Assembly: GCA_004431415.1 (NCBI GenBank)
Contig: QPMI01000571.1
Location: forward strand, 62,001-126,000
Length of the DNA stretch: 64,000 nt
Origin: Cyanophora paradoxa
Taxonomy: Eukaryota; Glaucocystophyceae; Cyanophorales; Cyanophoraceae
Reading direction: 5' to 3'
The position numbers and the translations under genes are program-made. The notes beneath the pieces are model-generated. The model saw only the letters and a program-made list of their open reading frames with translations. It ran no database searches and had not been told where the DNA came from. Shown piece after piece: positions 10,001 to 20,395 of the stretch (positions are counted from its first letter, which is position 1; each line of letters starts with the position of its first letter).

Positions 10001-12992
10001 TACCCCCCCTCGCTTCGTTCGCAGCTGGCGCGGCTGAGGCTGAAGAGGGAGCACCTGCACAGCATGTACGACGAGCTTCTGGGGGACGGCGCGGCGCCCC
10101 CCAACCACGCCGCCTCCTCCGCCTCCCTCGCGCCCACCGCCGTCGGGGCCGCCTCGCTCTCCCGCGCCGGCGCCGCCTCCCCGACCGCCCCCGTGCGCCC
10201 TCTCTTTTCCTCCCCCTCTTTCTCTGAGCCGTCCGCAGAGCCCGCGGCCGGGGGCCGGGGCCGACCGGGAGAGCGCGGGGCGCGTCCGGGCCGAGGCGGC
10301 GTACCTCCGCCGCAAGATCTGTGCGCGCGCCCCCTCCGGCAGCCCTTCTTCTCCCTCGAAGCTCAACTCGCGCGCAGTCGCGCTGGTGCAGGCGCGGCAG
10401 CTGAAGGCCCTCCGCGAGCGCATGCTCCACCTCCAGGCGAGAAAAGCCGCCCTCCGAGCTCTCTCCGGGGCGGCCGGCCCCGCTGAGCCGGGGGCGGGCG
10501 CAGGGGGCGATGGGGCGGATCCGGGCGGCGACGGGCATCTCGGACCCGGCGCTCATCCTCGAGAAGCTCGCCACCCGCGACGAGGCGCGCCCCGCTAGTC
10601 CCTTACAGAGAGGGGCTGCGGCCTCAAGCTTTGCCCCTGCAGACGCGGATGGCGTTCCTGGCGGAGGCGGAGGCCAAGACCGCCCGCATCGCCGAGCTCG
10701 AGCGCGAGAAGGTGCGAGGAGCTCGGTCGGATCTGATTCTGATCCGATCCGATCTGATCTGAGTTCTGGTGGCAGGCGGAGCTGCCGGGGCGGCTCCGGG
10801 GCGACGAGGCGCCCGAGGAGGCGCCCCGCGGGCCCTCCCGCGCGCCCCCCGCCGAGGCCGAGGGCGCCGGGGGGGAAGAGGGAGAGGAGGGCGCGGGCGG
10901 CGGGGCCGAGGGCGAGGGCGAGGCGCCGGTGTCGGCGGCGGCGGCGGCGCGGGCGGCGGCGGAGCACCAGAACCCGTACAAGACGCTGGACGCGTACAGC
11001 CTGCGCCTCCGGGCCGCGGGGAAGGTCCTGGAGGCGAAGCGGGACCAGTACGTGCGCGTGTGGCGGACCCTCGTCAGCGCCCACTCGGGCCTGCGCCAGC
11101 TCGTCGACGCCTGCACCAAGCGCATGGTCTGCCCTCATCTTCGCTCTCCTCTCCTTTCGCCCCGCTAATCGAGCGCAGCGGATGGAGACGGCGAAGCGCA
11201 TTGGGCGGGACTGGCGCGCCAACGCGACGACGTCCTCCGCCGCGGCGGCGGCGCTGACCGGGCGGGGGTCGACGTCGGAGGAGGGCGCCGCGCCCGGCGC
11301 GCCGCCCGGCGCCGAGGCGGAGGCCGGCGGCTCCGAGGCCGAGGAGGGCAGGGAGGAGGCCGCCGCCGGGGCCGCCGCCGGCGCCCGGGCCGGGGCCGGG
11401 GCCGGGCTGGCGTCGCTGAACGCGCGGGGCGGCGCGGGCGAGGGCGCGGCGGACCTGGAGATCCAGATCCCGCCCCCGCGGAGCGTGCGGGTCATGTCCG
11501 CCTCGGGCGAGCCGCAGCAGCGCCCCTCGCGCGGGAGCCGCGGCAGCGGCACCGGCTCCCCCGTTCGCGCCCCTTTCCCCCCCCCTTCCCCCCCCCTCAC
11601 TCCTCCCCCCGCAGCTGGGGTACATCCGGCCGCCGAAGGAGCCGGAGGACGCGGAGGACCTGGGGGGCGCCATCGGGACGTACCTCGCGATCCTCGACCA
11701 GCGCCTCACCCTCGTACCCCCCGCCCCGCCCCGCCCCTCTCCGCCCCGCCCCGCTCAGCTCGGGCAGGTCCTCGACGTCGTCGCCTCGCACTTCCCGGTG
11801 CGCTGCCTTCTCAGCCTTTAGCCTTCAGCCTTCTTCTGACTGGGCGCAGGGCGTGGAGCTGGAGGATTTGCTCCTGCCCGAGCAGCTCGGCTCGGCCCGC
11901 GGGGCCGGGGCCGACCCCGCGGTGCGTGCGCCGCGGAAGATAGCGGGGGGATCGTGGGGCGTGCAGGGCCCTGAGAGGCGCCTTCGTTTGCTCGCACGCG
12001 CAGGCGGCGGTGCCGATGGCGGGCTCGGGGGCGGCGGCGGGTGCGGCGGCGGCGGAGGGCGGGGCGGGGCCGGACGCGGCCAAGGCGCCGGAGGCAGCGG
12101 TACCCCAGGGCGGCTCGTTCGCCACACGCGGGTGCGCCGGGCCGCCCGCTCGCGAATTGCTTCTCTCTCAATCCCCAATCTCCCTCAATTCTCTCCTTCT
12201 CCTTCGACAGCAGGTCGCGGTCGTTCCACGCGCGCTCGATCCTGGCCCCTGGGAGCGTGAGCACGGGCTGGCGGCCCTCGGCGGCCTACGAGTCGGACGA
12301 GGAGAAGGAGCACCCCGTGGGGGGCGACGCGCCCGAGCGCCCGGGGCGGCAGGGCCGCCGCGAGAGCGGCGGGGCGACGTCCCTCGAGGACGAGGAGGAG
12401 CAGCTGCAGGCCGGCGGGCGCCGCCGGGGCTCCGTGGAGGACGAGGAGGAGGGCGCCGAGGGCGCCGCCGCCGCCCGCCGCCGCGCCTCCAATGTCAGCG
12501 CCGTGTCGGGGGCCGACGCCGCCGCCGGCGGCGGAGCGGGGGCGTCGGCGGCGGCCGCGGAGGAAGCGGGGCGGCGCCGGAGGCCCCGGCGGTACAGCCG
12601 CCGTCCGAGGAGGCGCCGGCGGCGAAGGACGAGGCCGCCGCCGCGGCCGAGCCGGAGGCCGCCGCGGTCGAGGAGGCGCCGGCGGCCGCCGCTGTCGAGC
12701 CGGGGCGGCGCCTCCCGCAGAGGAGGCGCCCGAGCCGCCGCCGGCGGACGCGGCCCCGGCGGACGAGGCGGCCGCGCCGGCGGACGAGGCCGCCGCGCCT
12801 GCACAGGCGGAGGAGGCCGCGCCGGCGGAGGCGGCGGCACCGGCGGAGGCGGCAGCGGTTGCGCCTTCGGAGGATGCTGGTGCCCCGGCAGAGGAGGCGG
12901 CTCCGGCGCCGGCAGCCGAGGCGGGGGAGGAGGCGGCGCGGGCCGAGGCCGACGCGGAGGGCGGGGACGGGCTCGAGGAGGTGGCGGCGTAG
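4048..12992 (+). CDS. Giant RCC1-propeller protein with coiled coils and acidic Ala-rich tail
   Basis: The start ATG at 4048 (MPAADAEVLAPAAGDGAAPP) is spliced near 4140 to ALREYVQQLEVPKSAPAGEE. Seven RCC1 blades follow at about 4710-6910, with signatures such as VYTWGYGKFGQLG, TFGSSEHGQLGHGD, LYTWGMGG joined to GQLGHGN, VYAWGAGDKGQIGNG and LYTWGFGDSGQLGH, alternating with VACGxxHT motifs. Seven blades close a full RCC1-type propeller. The later exons (7000-11160) are charged and helical: YRLLKCIEDVKEKLEETDAT, LARLRLKREHLHSMYDELL, MAFLAEAEAKTARIAELERE. The tail from about 12215 is rich in Ala, Glu and Pro and stops at 12992. RCC1 propellers bind small GTPases, chromatin or membranes; the partner here is unknown. 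More than 30 short introns are inferred. The tail changes frame by -1 at two identical GGGGCGGCG sites (near 12570 and 12705), so either the assembly lacks a G at each or the tail is misread. The total is estimated at 1,700-1,900 residues. Confidence 0.8.
9809..10022 (+). mobile_element. Introner-like hairpin intron with long terminal inverted repeats
   Basis: This intron of the RCC1 gene is almost entirely one inverted repeat. The left arm starts CTGCGAACGAAGCGAG after the donor GT and runs about 58 bases to a GGCGAAATTC at about 9863-9872. The right arm is its near-perfect reverse complement and ends CTTCGTTCGCAG, which also supplies the acceptor. Removing it joins ...AEQARRAAL to LARLRLKREHL in phase. 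The loop carries further short inverted copies (AGAGG/CCTCT, CATCAAGTTTGATGG). Intron-generating DNA elements with this architecture (introners) are known in Micromonas and Aureococcus. I see no convincing target-site duplication. Confidence 0.7.
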
Positions 12993-13612
12993 CTAGGCAG
13001 GCCCGCTGTGTCTTTTTGGCGAGTGCGAGCGCTTTCGAGCTCGTGCGTGTAAATTTTGGATTCCAGCGCATGCGCATTTCGGATGCGAGCGACTCGGCGA
13101 AATGACGGCTTCCCCGGAAATTCTTTCGGCGCAGTCCGCATGGGCCAAGATCATTAAGAGATTTTTAGCTATAGCTAGATCTATTTCCACCCACGGTTGC
13201 CCGCATCACCAGATGCCGCAGTGCGCATCGCTGCGGGGCTGGGCATGATAGGACGCGCTTGTGCGTATACCTCCGTCGACGTGATCATGAGCTGATCGAT
13301 ATCAAGACTCATGATCAGTCACAATATTGATTAGCTCGAGCTCTGCGCATCATGGCATGCGTATGCATGCGCAGCTGATCGTGGTCATATGCATGATCGA
13401 TATCCGATAATCGTCAGTTCTGACGCCGACGGTGACCATGCATACCCAGCCGAATCTCGAGCTTCATGCCCAGCTATGCATGCCCATGCTCGAGCTTTTC
13501 CGCCAAAGTTGAAGCTCGAAGCCGAAGGTCTCCCCCCCCGCCCCCCCTCCCCCCTCCCCCCCTCCCGCCCCCATGCGCCCCGCCCCGCGCGGCATGCAGC
13601 GCTGCCGTCCCA
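12993..13612. other. Intergenic between convergent RCC1 and F-box genes, palindrome-rich
   Basis: No gene is visible in these 620 bases. GC drops sharply after 13010. The stretch is packed with short palindromes: GCGCATGCGCA at 13066, GATCATGAGCTGATCGATATC near 13281, and GCATGC and TATGCATGCGCA near 13355-13373. A C-rich tract lies at 13530-13572, in the 3' flank of the F-box gene. Confidence 0.5.
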
Positions 13613-15737
13613 TCAGGCTTCAGTTCTCAGGACGTGGGCCCGGACGGCAACATTGGGGTGGAGGGGCAGCCAGCCCCCAACGAGGCCGCGGGCGACCTCG
13701 CGGAGGCCCTGGTCGGGCACCGTCACGTCGATCCTGAAGCGGGGCTCGGGCAGAGGGGCGAGGGCCCTCGGTTTCCCCCGCGCCCCGGCCGCGGCCAGCA
13801 CTGGGGCGCGCGAGAGAACCTGCCGGGGAGATCAAATCAGAGGGGGAGGCAGGGCCAGAAGCTTCAATCTTCGATTCATGTTTCCGCCTCGAGAGGGGGG
13901 GTACCTGGAAGGGCAGGAGGTCGGCGATGGAGGCGGCGACGCAGCGCACGCTCACGTCGGCGCGCGGGGGGCAGGCGAGGACCGCCTCCAGCTCCTCCTC
14001 GGCGGCGGGGCGCTGGAGCACTAGCTCCAGCTGCTGGAGCGAGGCGGCCGCGGCGCGGAGCAGCTCCGCCAGCGCCGCCGGGTCCGGGTCCGGCACTGCG
14101 AGGGCCCCCGGGCGGTCAGCAAACCTCACGCGGAGAGCGAAGCGATGCTTGAGACAAGCTCAAGACAAGCTTTTAAGCTTAGATGAGTTTAAGACAAGCT
14201 CACAGCTTGATGAGACGAGCTAGCCTAGTCTGCAACTTAAGCTTAGCAGGCCCGGGGGCGCACGGGAGATCGCGAGGCGGATCGACGCCGCCTGGAGGGA
14301 GCGCGCGGAGCGGAGGGCCTGGGCCAGGCCCCGGAGCAGGTCGGCGCCGGGCAGGTCCACGTCGGAGTGGGCCTTCACGTGTGCATGGAGGGAGCGAAGT
14401 TTCGGGGGGTACCCCAGGAGGGCGGCCTCCTCTTGCGTCACGTGCCCGGGTACGACCTGAGCCGGGGGGGGGGATCAGGCTCGGGTGGGCTCAGGCGGCT
14501 CAGGTGAGCGGACCAGGACGCCCTCGAGGCGCTCGAGGTTCGGGAGGCGCGGCAGGGCGCGCAGGTCGTCGGAGCGGAGCTCGCTCGAGCGGGCGGGGCT
14601 GGGGTCGAGCGCGCCATCGAACCGGAGGCTCCGGAGCGTCCCCGCCGCGCGCCCCGCGGCCAGGCGCGCGACGGCACCGGCGAAGGGCGTTTGGAGGCTC
14701 GCCAGGCAGAGGTGGAGGCGCTCGAGGGGCAGAGCGGCGAGGGCCCGCACGGCCTCGACGTCGCTCGGCTCGCACCGGACGCTGGCGAGCTGCGGGCAGC
14801 ACCCGGCGATGACCGCCGCCGCCGCCTCCGTCATCTCCCAGAAGCCCGCCGCGAGATCTGCGGAGGCGCCGGCGCGCGTGCGCGTAAGCACAGCACAGAT
14901 CGCGCGCCCTGCACGGGCGAGCTCACCGAGCTCGAGGGCGCGCAGCTTGGAGAACGGGGCCAGGAAGGTGCGCAGGGCGCCGGCGTCCGGTGCCCAGGGA
15001 AGCCACCCGCCGTTCATGATTTGCTGCTCTTGCGGCGCCCAGAGGGTGAACTTCAACTCTTCCAGCGGGCTCTTCCCCGAGGCTGCTGGCGACGCTGCAC
15101 GGGCAGGACGCATGGCCGCCAGAGCGCTGAAGACGAAGGACTGCATGAGGTTGCTGCTGGCTGAAGCCGGGAAGCACTCGTCGAGGACCCTGCTGGGGAC
15201 GTCGCCGAAGTCGAGGCAGATACTGACGGTGCGCCGCTGCCGGGGCGTCGGGCCATGCGATTGCGCCGCGTCGGACGGCGCATCGGCGGACGGAGCGACG
15301 GCGGCGAGCGCGCCGCAAGCGGCACCCAACAGCCCGAACGCGAGCTCGCGCGAGCGCGTAGCCTCCTCCTCGTCGACAAGCACCTCGCCTTCGAAATCGT
15401 CGACTTCTTCCAATTCGATTTCGTTGCCTTCCGCATCCGTCGCGTCGGGGAGCGGCGGTCTAATGTGGATTTCGACAGAGCGCAGGTGCCGGCTGATGTC
15501 TTGCTTCTTCGCGTACTCCCGGAAGGAGTTCACACGGCTGATCGACTTGCGGTCGGAAAGGCGCGGGAGCGCGACGCTGTCGCACTCCGCCCGCGACGCC
15601 GCCGCGCGCCATAGCTTGCTGACACGCCGAAGCCGCAAGGTATCCTGGAGCGGAACGTACGACAATATGCGGGTAACAAGCTCGACCGGCAGGCGCGAGA
15701 TGCCGACGGACTCTTGTTCAGGCTGGGACGTCGACAT
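13613..15737 (-). CDS. F-box protein with degenerate leucine-rich C-terminal region
   Basis: The start is the ATG at 15737 (MSTSQPEQESVGISRLPVEL). A canonical F-box follows at residues 15-50: LPVELVTRILSYVPLQDTLR then LRRVSKLWRAAA. F-box proteins bind SKP1 and present substrates to an SCF ubiquitin ligase. Next come an acidic stretch (EGNEIELEEVDDFEGEVLVD) and Leu-spaced segments (LRALELGELARAG, LASVRCEPSDVEAVRALAAL, LRSLRFDGAL, LPNLERLEGVL) that look like irregular leucine-rich repeats. Exon 1 ends near 14516. Later exons encode TQEEAALLGYPPKLRSLHAH, ALAELLRAAAASLQQLELVL and a terminal exon ending NVAVRAHVLRTEA before the stop at 13613. The total is about 600 residues. A GTG five codons upstream was not chosen as start. 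The intron at about 14110-14250 is unusually repeat-rich. The target is unknown. Confidence 0.8.
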
Positions 15738-15904
15738 CGCGCGCTTAAGCACGGCACTTTCTAGATCTGAATCCGGAGCGCTGGGTCAGCTGCGGGACGA
15801 CCTGTACCCCTCCTGCCGCCGCCAGCGCCCCGCCGCCGGGCCCGCCGGCTCACCGCCTTCTTCTAAGGACTATCGCGGTCACGCTGTCGGCACAACGCTA
15901 GCCG
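15738..15904. promoter_or_regulatory. 167-base divergent promoter between F-box and methyltransferase genes
   Basis: The two start codons face away from each other with 167 bases between them, so both promoters must lie here or overlap coding sequence. The stretch has AGATCTGAATCC at 15763-15774 and a pyrimidine-rich run at 15808-15820. No recognised core element was seen. Confidence 0.4.
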
Positions 15905-17139
15905 ATGAGCCCGCAGCTGAAGACGTACGCCGCCGCATTTGGCTTTGCAGCCGCGGCGACGCTGCCGGATCTGCGCGACGCTCGATGGTTTCAGGCGCCG
16001 CGGACGAGCGGCACACGTCCGGTTGCGCCGTGCCGTCGTGCAGGTCAGGCGAGGCGCCGGCGCTCGCCGAGCCGCGTCTTCGCATCTGCCGAAGAGCCTA
16101 GGGAGGAGCCTGCAGCTTCCGACGACTCGCCGGCGTCGCCAAGCAGGGGCGCTCGCTTCCCGAGACGGCGCCTCCTCTCCGTCGCCCCCGCGGCCGCAGC
16201 GATCGGAAGGTGCGCGCTATGGGACACACGCTCCGGAATGTAGAGTCCCGCGCCGATTGCGGCTGCAGCGGCTGCAGCGCCGGCGCGGGGTGCGCGTGCC
16301 ACGGCGGCGCGCTGCGGGGCTTCCTGGCGCGGGCCTTTGCGGACACGTACGACGCGGGGATGGTGGAGTACGAGTCGGCGATGGGCGACCTGCGGCGGCA
16401 GCTGCTCTCCACCGCGCGCGGACGCGTGCTCGAGATCGGCATCGGCACGGGAGCTTCCCTCAGGCGCGCCCCGCCCCCGCCCCCGCCAAGCCCGGCGCGT
16501 CCCGCCAGCGCTCGCGCTCACGCGGGCGCGCAGGTACTACCCCTTCGGACCCGGCGGCGTCGGGTCCGTCGTCGGGGTCGAGCCGAGCGAGTTCATGGTA
16601 CCCCACTGCTTGGAGGCCGCCCGCGGCCTCGGTGCGCCTCCCCGCGTACCCCCCCCCCCGCCCCGCGTACCCCCAAGCGAGCCGTGGCGGGGCCAGGCGT
16701 GGAGGACCGCGTGGAGGTGGTACCCGGCCGCGCCGAGTCGCTCCCCTTCGCCGACGAGAGCTTCGACACGGCCGTCTCGACCCTCGTCCTCTGCAGCGTC
16801 TCGGACCAGGCGCTGGCCCTCGCCGAGCTCCGGCGCGTCCTGAGGCCGGGGGGCCGCCTCCTCCTCCTCGAGCACGTCCTCGCCCCCGCCCGCCGGCCCC
16901 TCCTCCGCGCCGCCCAGACCCTCCTCGACCCCCTCCAGGCCCGCCCCCGCCCCCCTTCCGCCCCCCCCCCCCCTCGAGCCCTTTCGCCGCAGGCGCTGCT
17001 GGCGGACGGGTGCCACCTGAACCGGCGAACAGAGGATGCCCTGCGGGCGGCCGGCTTCGCGGGGGTACAGGCCGAGCTCCTCGAGGCGCCCGTCTTTCCC
17101 CTCATCTCCCCGCACCTCCTCGCCTCCGCCCGCAAGTGA
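15905..17139 (+). CDS. METTL7-like class I SAM-dependent methyltransferase, possible N-terminal targeting extension
   Basis: The catalytic core has motif [10 protein letters not shown] (near 16430), an acidic post-I strand ([12 protein letters not shown]), and [20 protein letters not shown] leading to [32 protein letters not shown]. The C-terminal part reads [20 protein letters not shown] then [14 protein letters not shown]. This order, especially TLVLCSV, EHV and DGC..R, matches the METTL7 (thiol methyltransferase-like) family. Introns interrupt at about 16456-16533, 16633-16685 and 16938-16992. The first exon from the ATG at 15905 is Ala/Arg-rich. It joins [13 protein letters not shown] in phase if a 59-base intron (16210-16268) is removed, and it may be an organelle-targeting or membrane-anchor extension. 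A shorter form from the ATG at 16219 is the alternative. A Cys-rich stretch ([14 protein letters not shown]) precedes the core. The substrate is unknown. Confidence 0.75.
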
Positions 17140-17964
17140 CCGGCGCCCCGCCGACGGCTGCCGCTTGCCCCCTCCTTGTACCCCCCACCCCTTAGCCCTC
17201 CCCCAGCCCTCCGATTCCCCTCCTCGTACTCCCTGCCCACCCCCTTTCCCTCCGCGCCCCCTGGCCCGCGGCCGCGGCTGACGTACGCCGAAGCCATACC
17301 CCCCTCGAATTGACAAATACTGATGACCATACCGTAGTACTGATCGATCATATACCGATCATAATCATCTTGAGTACGTCTCTCAAAAACAAGTATAAGT
17401 GTATGCATGCGCAAGGCCTTGAGGTTGAAAATCGAAATCGTTTAAAAATCTCGCCGAATCCTCGGCCGTTATTTTTCCCAAGTTAAGGCTAGTAGGAGGC
17501 TAGGATCCGGAGCCGTTATTTTGGGTTTCAAGTGCTGCTACGCTGGTACCGCCGTACCGGTACGTATACCGTAGTACGGCCGCCGGCCGGCGCCGCCGCC
17601 GGCCCGCCGGTCACTGGCAGAGTAATATCAGTGGCTCTCAGGAGTCAGAAGTCACCGGGAGTCAGCCTCAGTCAGGCAGTCCGGAGCGCGGCAGCGCTGA
17701 TAGTAGCCTGATACCAGTGATACCACACTGTAACCACAGTTACCGTCGATCATCAGCTGCGGCAGTGCATGCGCAGTCTGCTCCGACTCTGCAGCAGAGC
17801 AGCGTACGTATACGCGTCCGCGGCCGACGGTCCTGCCTTTCTAGATCGGCGATTGCAAGTTGCACGTCTGCTAGCGCTGATCATGATCGGGTCCCTGCGC
17901 ATGCGGCAGATCTTGTTCGAATTCGTGAGCTTCAGGCCTTCGATTCAGCCGCTGAGCGCGAACC
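17140..17964. other. Intergenic, lower GC, palindrome-rich
   Basis: No gene is seen in these 825 bases. The first 150 bases are a pyrimidine-rich 3' flank of the methyltransferase gene. After 17300 the sequence turns AT-richer, with GGTACC/GTACGTATACC repeats near 17545-17575, CGGCCGCCGGCCGGCG near 17578, repeated CAGTCACCGGGAGTCAG elements near 17640-17675, and two GCATGCGCA motifs (17767-17775 forward, 17896-17904 reverse). The last 100 bases probably hold the promoter of the next gene. Confidence 0.5.
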
Positions 17965-18871
17965 ATGGCTTGTGTCGCCCCCACTCATGCCGAATTTCTG
18001 GCCGAGGAGATGGAGTACATCAGCTCCATTCCGATCACGGACGCGCGATCGGAGCGCCGGGTGAAGTATCTCACGTCCACCGCTGCCGAGCACGCTTACG
18101 TGCGTAATTTACTAATTATAACGTATACTTTACATACACGTACGCGCATGCGTCCATCACCGTTTTATAATTACCTAGTTCAGATTGTGCGATATAAGAT
18201 TACAGCCCGCGCCGCACTAATTATAACCATGGCCATGCGAGGACTCGGCAGGACGCCTGCGTCAACAGCGATGCCATGGTGCAGTACAAGCTCTGCGTCT
18301 GCGGACCTCATGATCAGCCTGCGGTCGATTTGACCCCGTATCACAACGCCATCAGCGAGTGGTGCGCCCTGAGTGACGCTTAATTTAATTTGATCATGAT
18401 CATGACGCCGCGAATTGATCATCGCAATCGCAATCCGATGATCGGTCCCGGGCGATGATGGAACAGCGTGGCGACGAACCTGTTCAGCCCGCAGTTCTCC
18501 GACCGCGAGGCAGTGTACTCGTTCTGCACGGAGCAGGCGGCCGCCCTGCTGCCGGGCCCCACCGCGTGGGACGCCTGCGTCGCCGCCGTCGACGCCGAGG
18601 GCAAGTGCGAGTACGAGGGCCGCGTGGCGGAGGCGGACTTGTACGCGGCGGCGGAGCTCGAGGAGGACTTCCTCGCGATCGCCGTGCGCCACTTCGAATT
18701 TAATTCTCAAGCCAACGACCCCGCAGCCAGTGCTCATGATCATGATCACGCGCGTGCTCATATATTTCTCCCTCGCAGGAGGAGGACCTCGAAGCCGACT
18801 ACGACGGCGAGGAGCTCGCGGCTATCGCCGATGAGCTTGCATTTGCCGCCGTCGAGCTCGTCGCCTACTGA
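17965..18871 (+). CDS. Small cysteine-containing protein of unknown function
   Basis: Four exons are inferred. Exon 1 starts MACVAPTHAEFLAEEMEYIS and ends EHAY before a GTGCGTAA donor (about 18100). Exon 2 begins DACVNSDAMVQYKLCVC (18254) and ends ISE before GTGCGCCC (18362). Exon 3 begins VATNLFSPQFSDREAVYSFC (18469) and contains DACVAAVDAEGKCEYEG. Exon 4 begins EEDLEADYDGEELAAIADEL (18779) and ends at the TGA at 18869-18871. All junctions are in phase; reading through any of them gives a stop. The product is about 185 residues, acidic, with eight cysteines. The DACV-x(9-11)-C pattern occurs twice, hinting at an internal duplication. No family is recognised and no signal peptide is obvious. 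The introns and 3' flank carry TGATCATGATCA palindromes. Confidence 0.65.
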
Positions 18872-19392
18872 TCATAAGCCGATGCCATGATGATCATGAT
18901 CAAGTCTCTGAGAGCTCAGCGGCTCAGCGGATCAAGAGCTTAACGCCGACTTGCTTGCAATTGTACAATTTTAATTTGTGTGCTTAAGCTTGCAATTGGA
19001 ACTTCGGAAAATCAAGCCACGATGATCACGCATATGATCATGACCGTCGGACTTACAACTGCAAACTGCAGCTGCAAATTGAACTATGCAGGCTTGCAAT
19101 TGAGATTGAGATATAGATTTATAGATTTCGAGGGGCGCTGGGGGAGCTTGAAATATTCATTTAATAAACCCTCTCCGAATCCTACGGGCTCGTGCCGAAT
19201 GCTGGGATCCGGAGCACGTTCCACAGTCACTGAGTCAAATCACGAACAACTTCGAATTTTCTGAGTACGGTCGACGACGTCCCGCCCCTCTACTAAATCC
19301 AGGCTTCGTAATTCGAATAAACAAAGCAAGTGACAGTAGAGGCTGAACCCAACTGAGCTAAATTCAGGCTGCGGCGCGGAGGCGGCGGGAGT
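18872..19392. other. Intergenic, low GC
   Basis: About 520 bases without a recognisable gene between the small Cys protein (+) and the Leu-rich protein (-), whose 3' ends converge here. It opens with TGATCATGATCA (18891-18902), repeats TTGCAATT-type elements at 18955-18995 and 19090, and has an AT-rich stretch at 19080-19170. Nothing else was recognised. Confidence 0.45.
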
Positions 19393-20217
19393 CTAGGCTG
19401 CGGGGCGGAGGAAGCTTAAGCTGGAGTAGCTATAGAGTAGGACGCCGACCTCGCCCTCGACCCGGAGGCGGCCCAGGAGGGGCGCCAGGGCCCCGTACGG
19501 CCGCATCAGGCCGTCGAGCGGGGCGTGCCGGGGGTTCAGCACGATGGCGCAGGGCGGCGGGAGGGCGACCAGGGCGGCCGAGAGGGCGGCCGAGGGCGGG
19601 TGCGAGGCCGCCAGGGCGATCGTCTTCAGAGAGGGTCGCCCTGCGGCGACCAGGCCGGCCAGCGGCGCGTCGTCTTGCTCCCAAAAGTCTGCGGCGGTTC
19701 GTTCGGTCTCGTAAGCTCCTCGGCCCGGGTGGGGGTACGCGGAGAAAGTAGGGGTACCGAGGTCGAGCTGGGCATCGGAGAGGGCGTGCAGGGCGCCGAG
19801 CGCGTCGGCCAGGCCCCAGGCGACTTCGGACGTCGTACCCCACAGCTGCGAATTCGAATTCGAAGCGGGGCTAAGCCTTAAGCTTCCTCTGGACGGGCGC
19901 GGGAGGGGGGTACATGTAAAGAGCACCCGGAGGTGCAGCGAGAGAAGCGCGGGGGCAGCGGCCGAGCGCTGCGACCTCGTCCCGCGTGGTCCCCGCCGCC
20001 AGCTGCGGGGGGTACAGTGGAGGGGGTCGGCGGGATTGGAGGGGGTACGTGCAGCCGAGAGCGGACGGGGCGCTGGCGGAGGCGCTGGGGGCGGGGGGCG
20101 ACGTGGCCGTGGGGTACGACTTCGCGGACGAGCCGGCCCTTAAAGCTTGCCGACCGCCACGCCGCCCCGCTCCTCTAGACGCGGCTCTGCGGCGGCTGGC
20201 GCTGGGTCGCCGCGCAT
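19393..20217 (-). CDS. Leu/Ala-rich, LRR-like hypothetical protein
   Basis: The best-supported exon (about 19855-19393) encodes QLWGTTSEVAWGLADALGAL then HALSDAQLDLG, and later WEQDDAPLAGLVAAGRPSLK and PLDGLMRPYGALAPLLGRLR, stopping at 19393. Upstream exons near 19975-19920 (LLSLHLRVLF) and 20150-20050 carry similar Leu-spaced text. The periodic Leu/Ala pattern resembles the irregular repeats at the C-terminus of the F-box gene at 13.6 kb, so this may be a fragment or relative of an F-box/LRR protein. The start at 20217 (MRGDPAPAAAEPRL) and the first two junctions are tentative. No F-box was found. Function is unknown. Confidence 0.4.
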
Positions 20218-20395
20218 GCGGCGCCGCGACGCTCGCGATCGCGGTTTCGAACCGGATATCGATGTACCTTACACTAATCTTTTTTGTTAAGCATAATATA
20301 ACAATCTTTTTACACCTCTTTTTACTGGAATACATGCGCATGTCTACTCTGAGGGCCTAATTCTCCGAACTGCCCAGCGTTAAGGCCTCTGAACT

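Noticed and set aside
15738-15752. Upstream start for the F-box protein at a GTG codon
   Set aside because: A plain ATG lies five codons downstream (15737) and eukaryotic nuclear genes rarely use GTG.
18362-18468. In-frame stop (TAA) in exon 2 of the small Cys-rich gene
   Set aside because: A GTGCGCC donor precedes it and the following exon joins in phase, so it is intronic.
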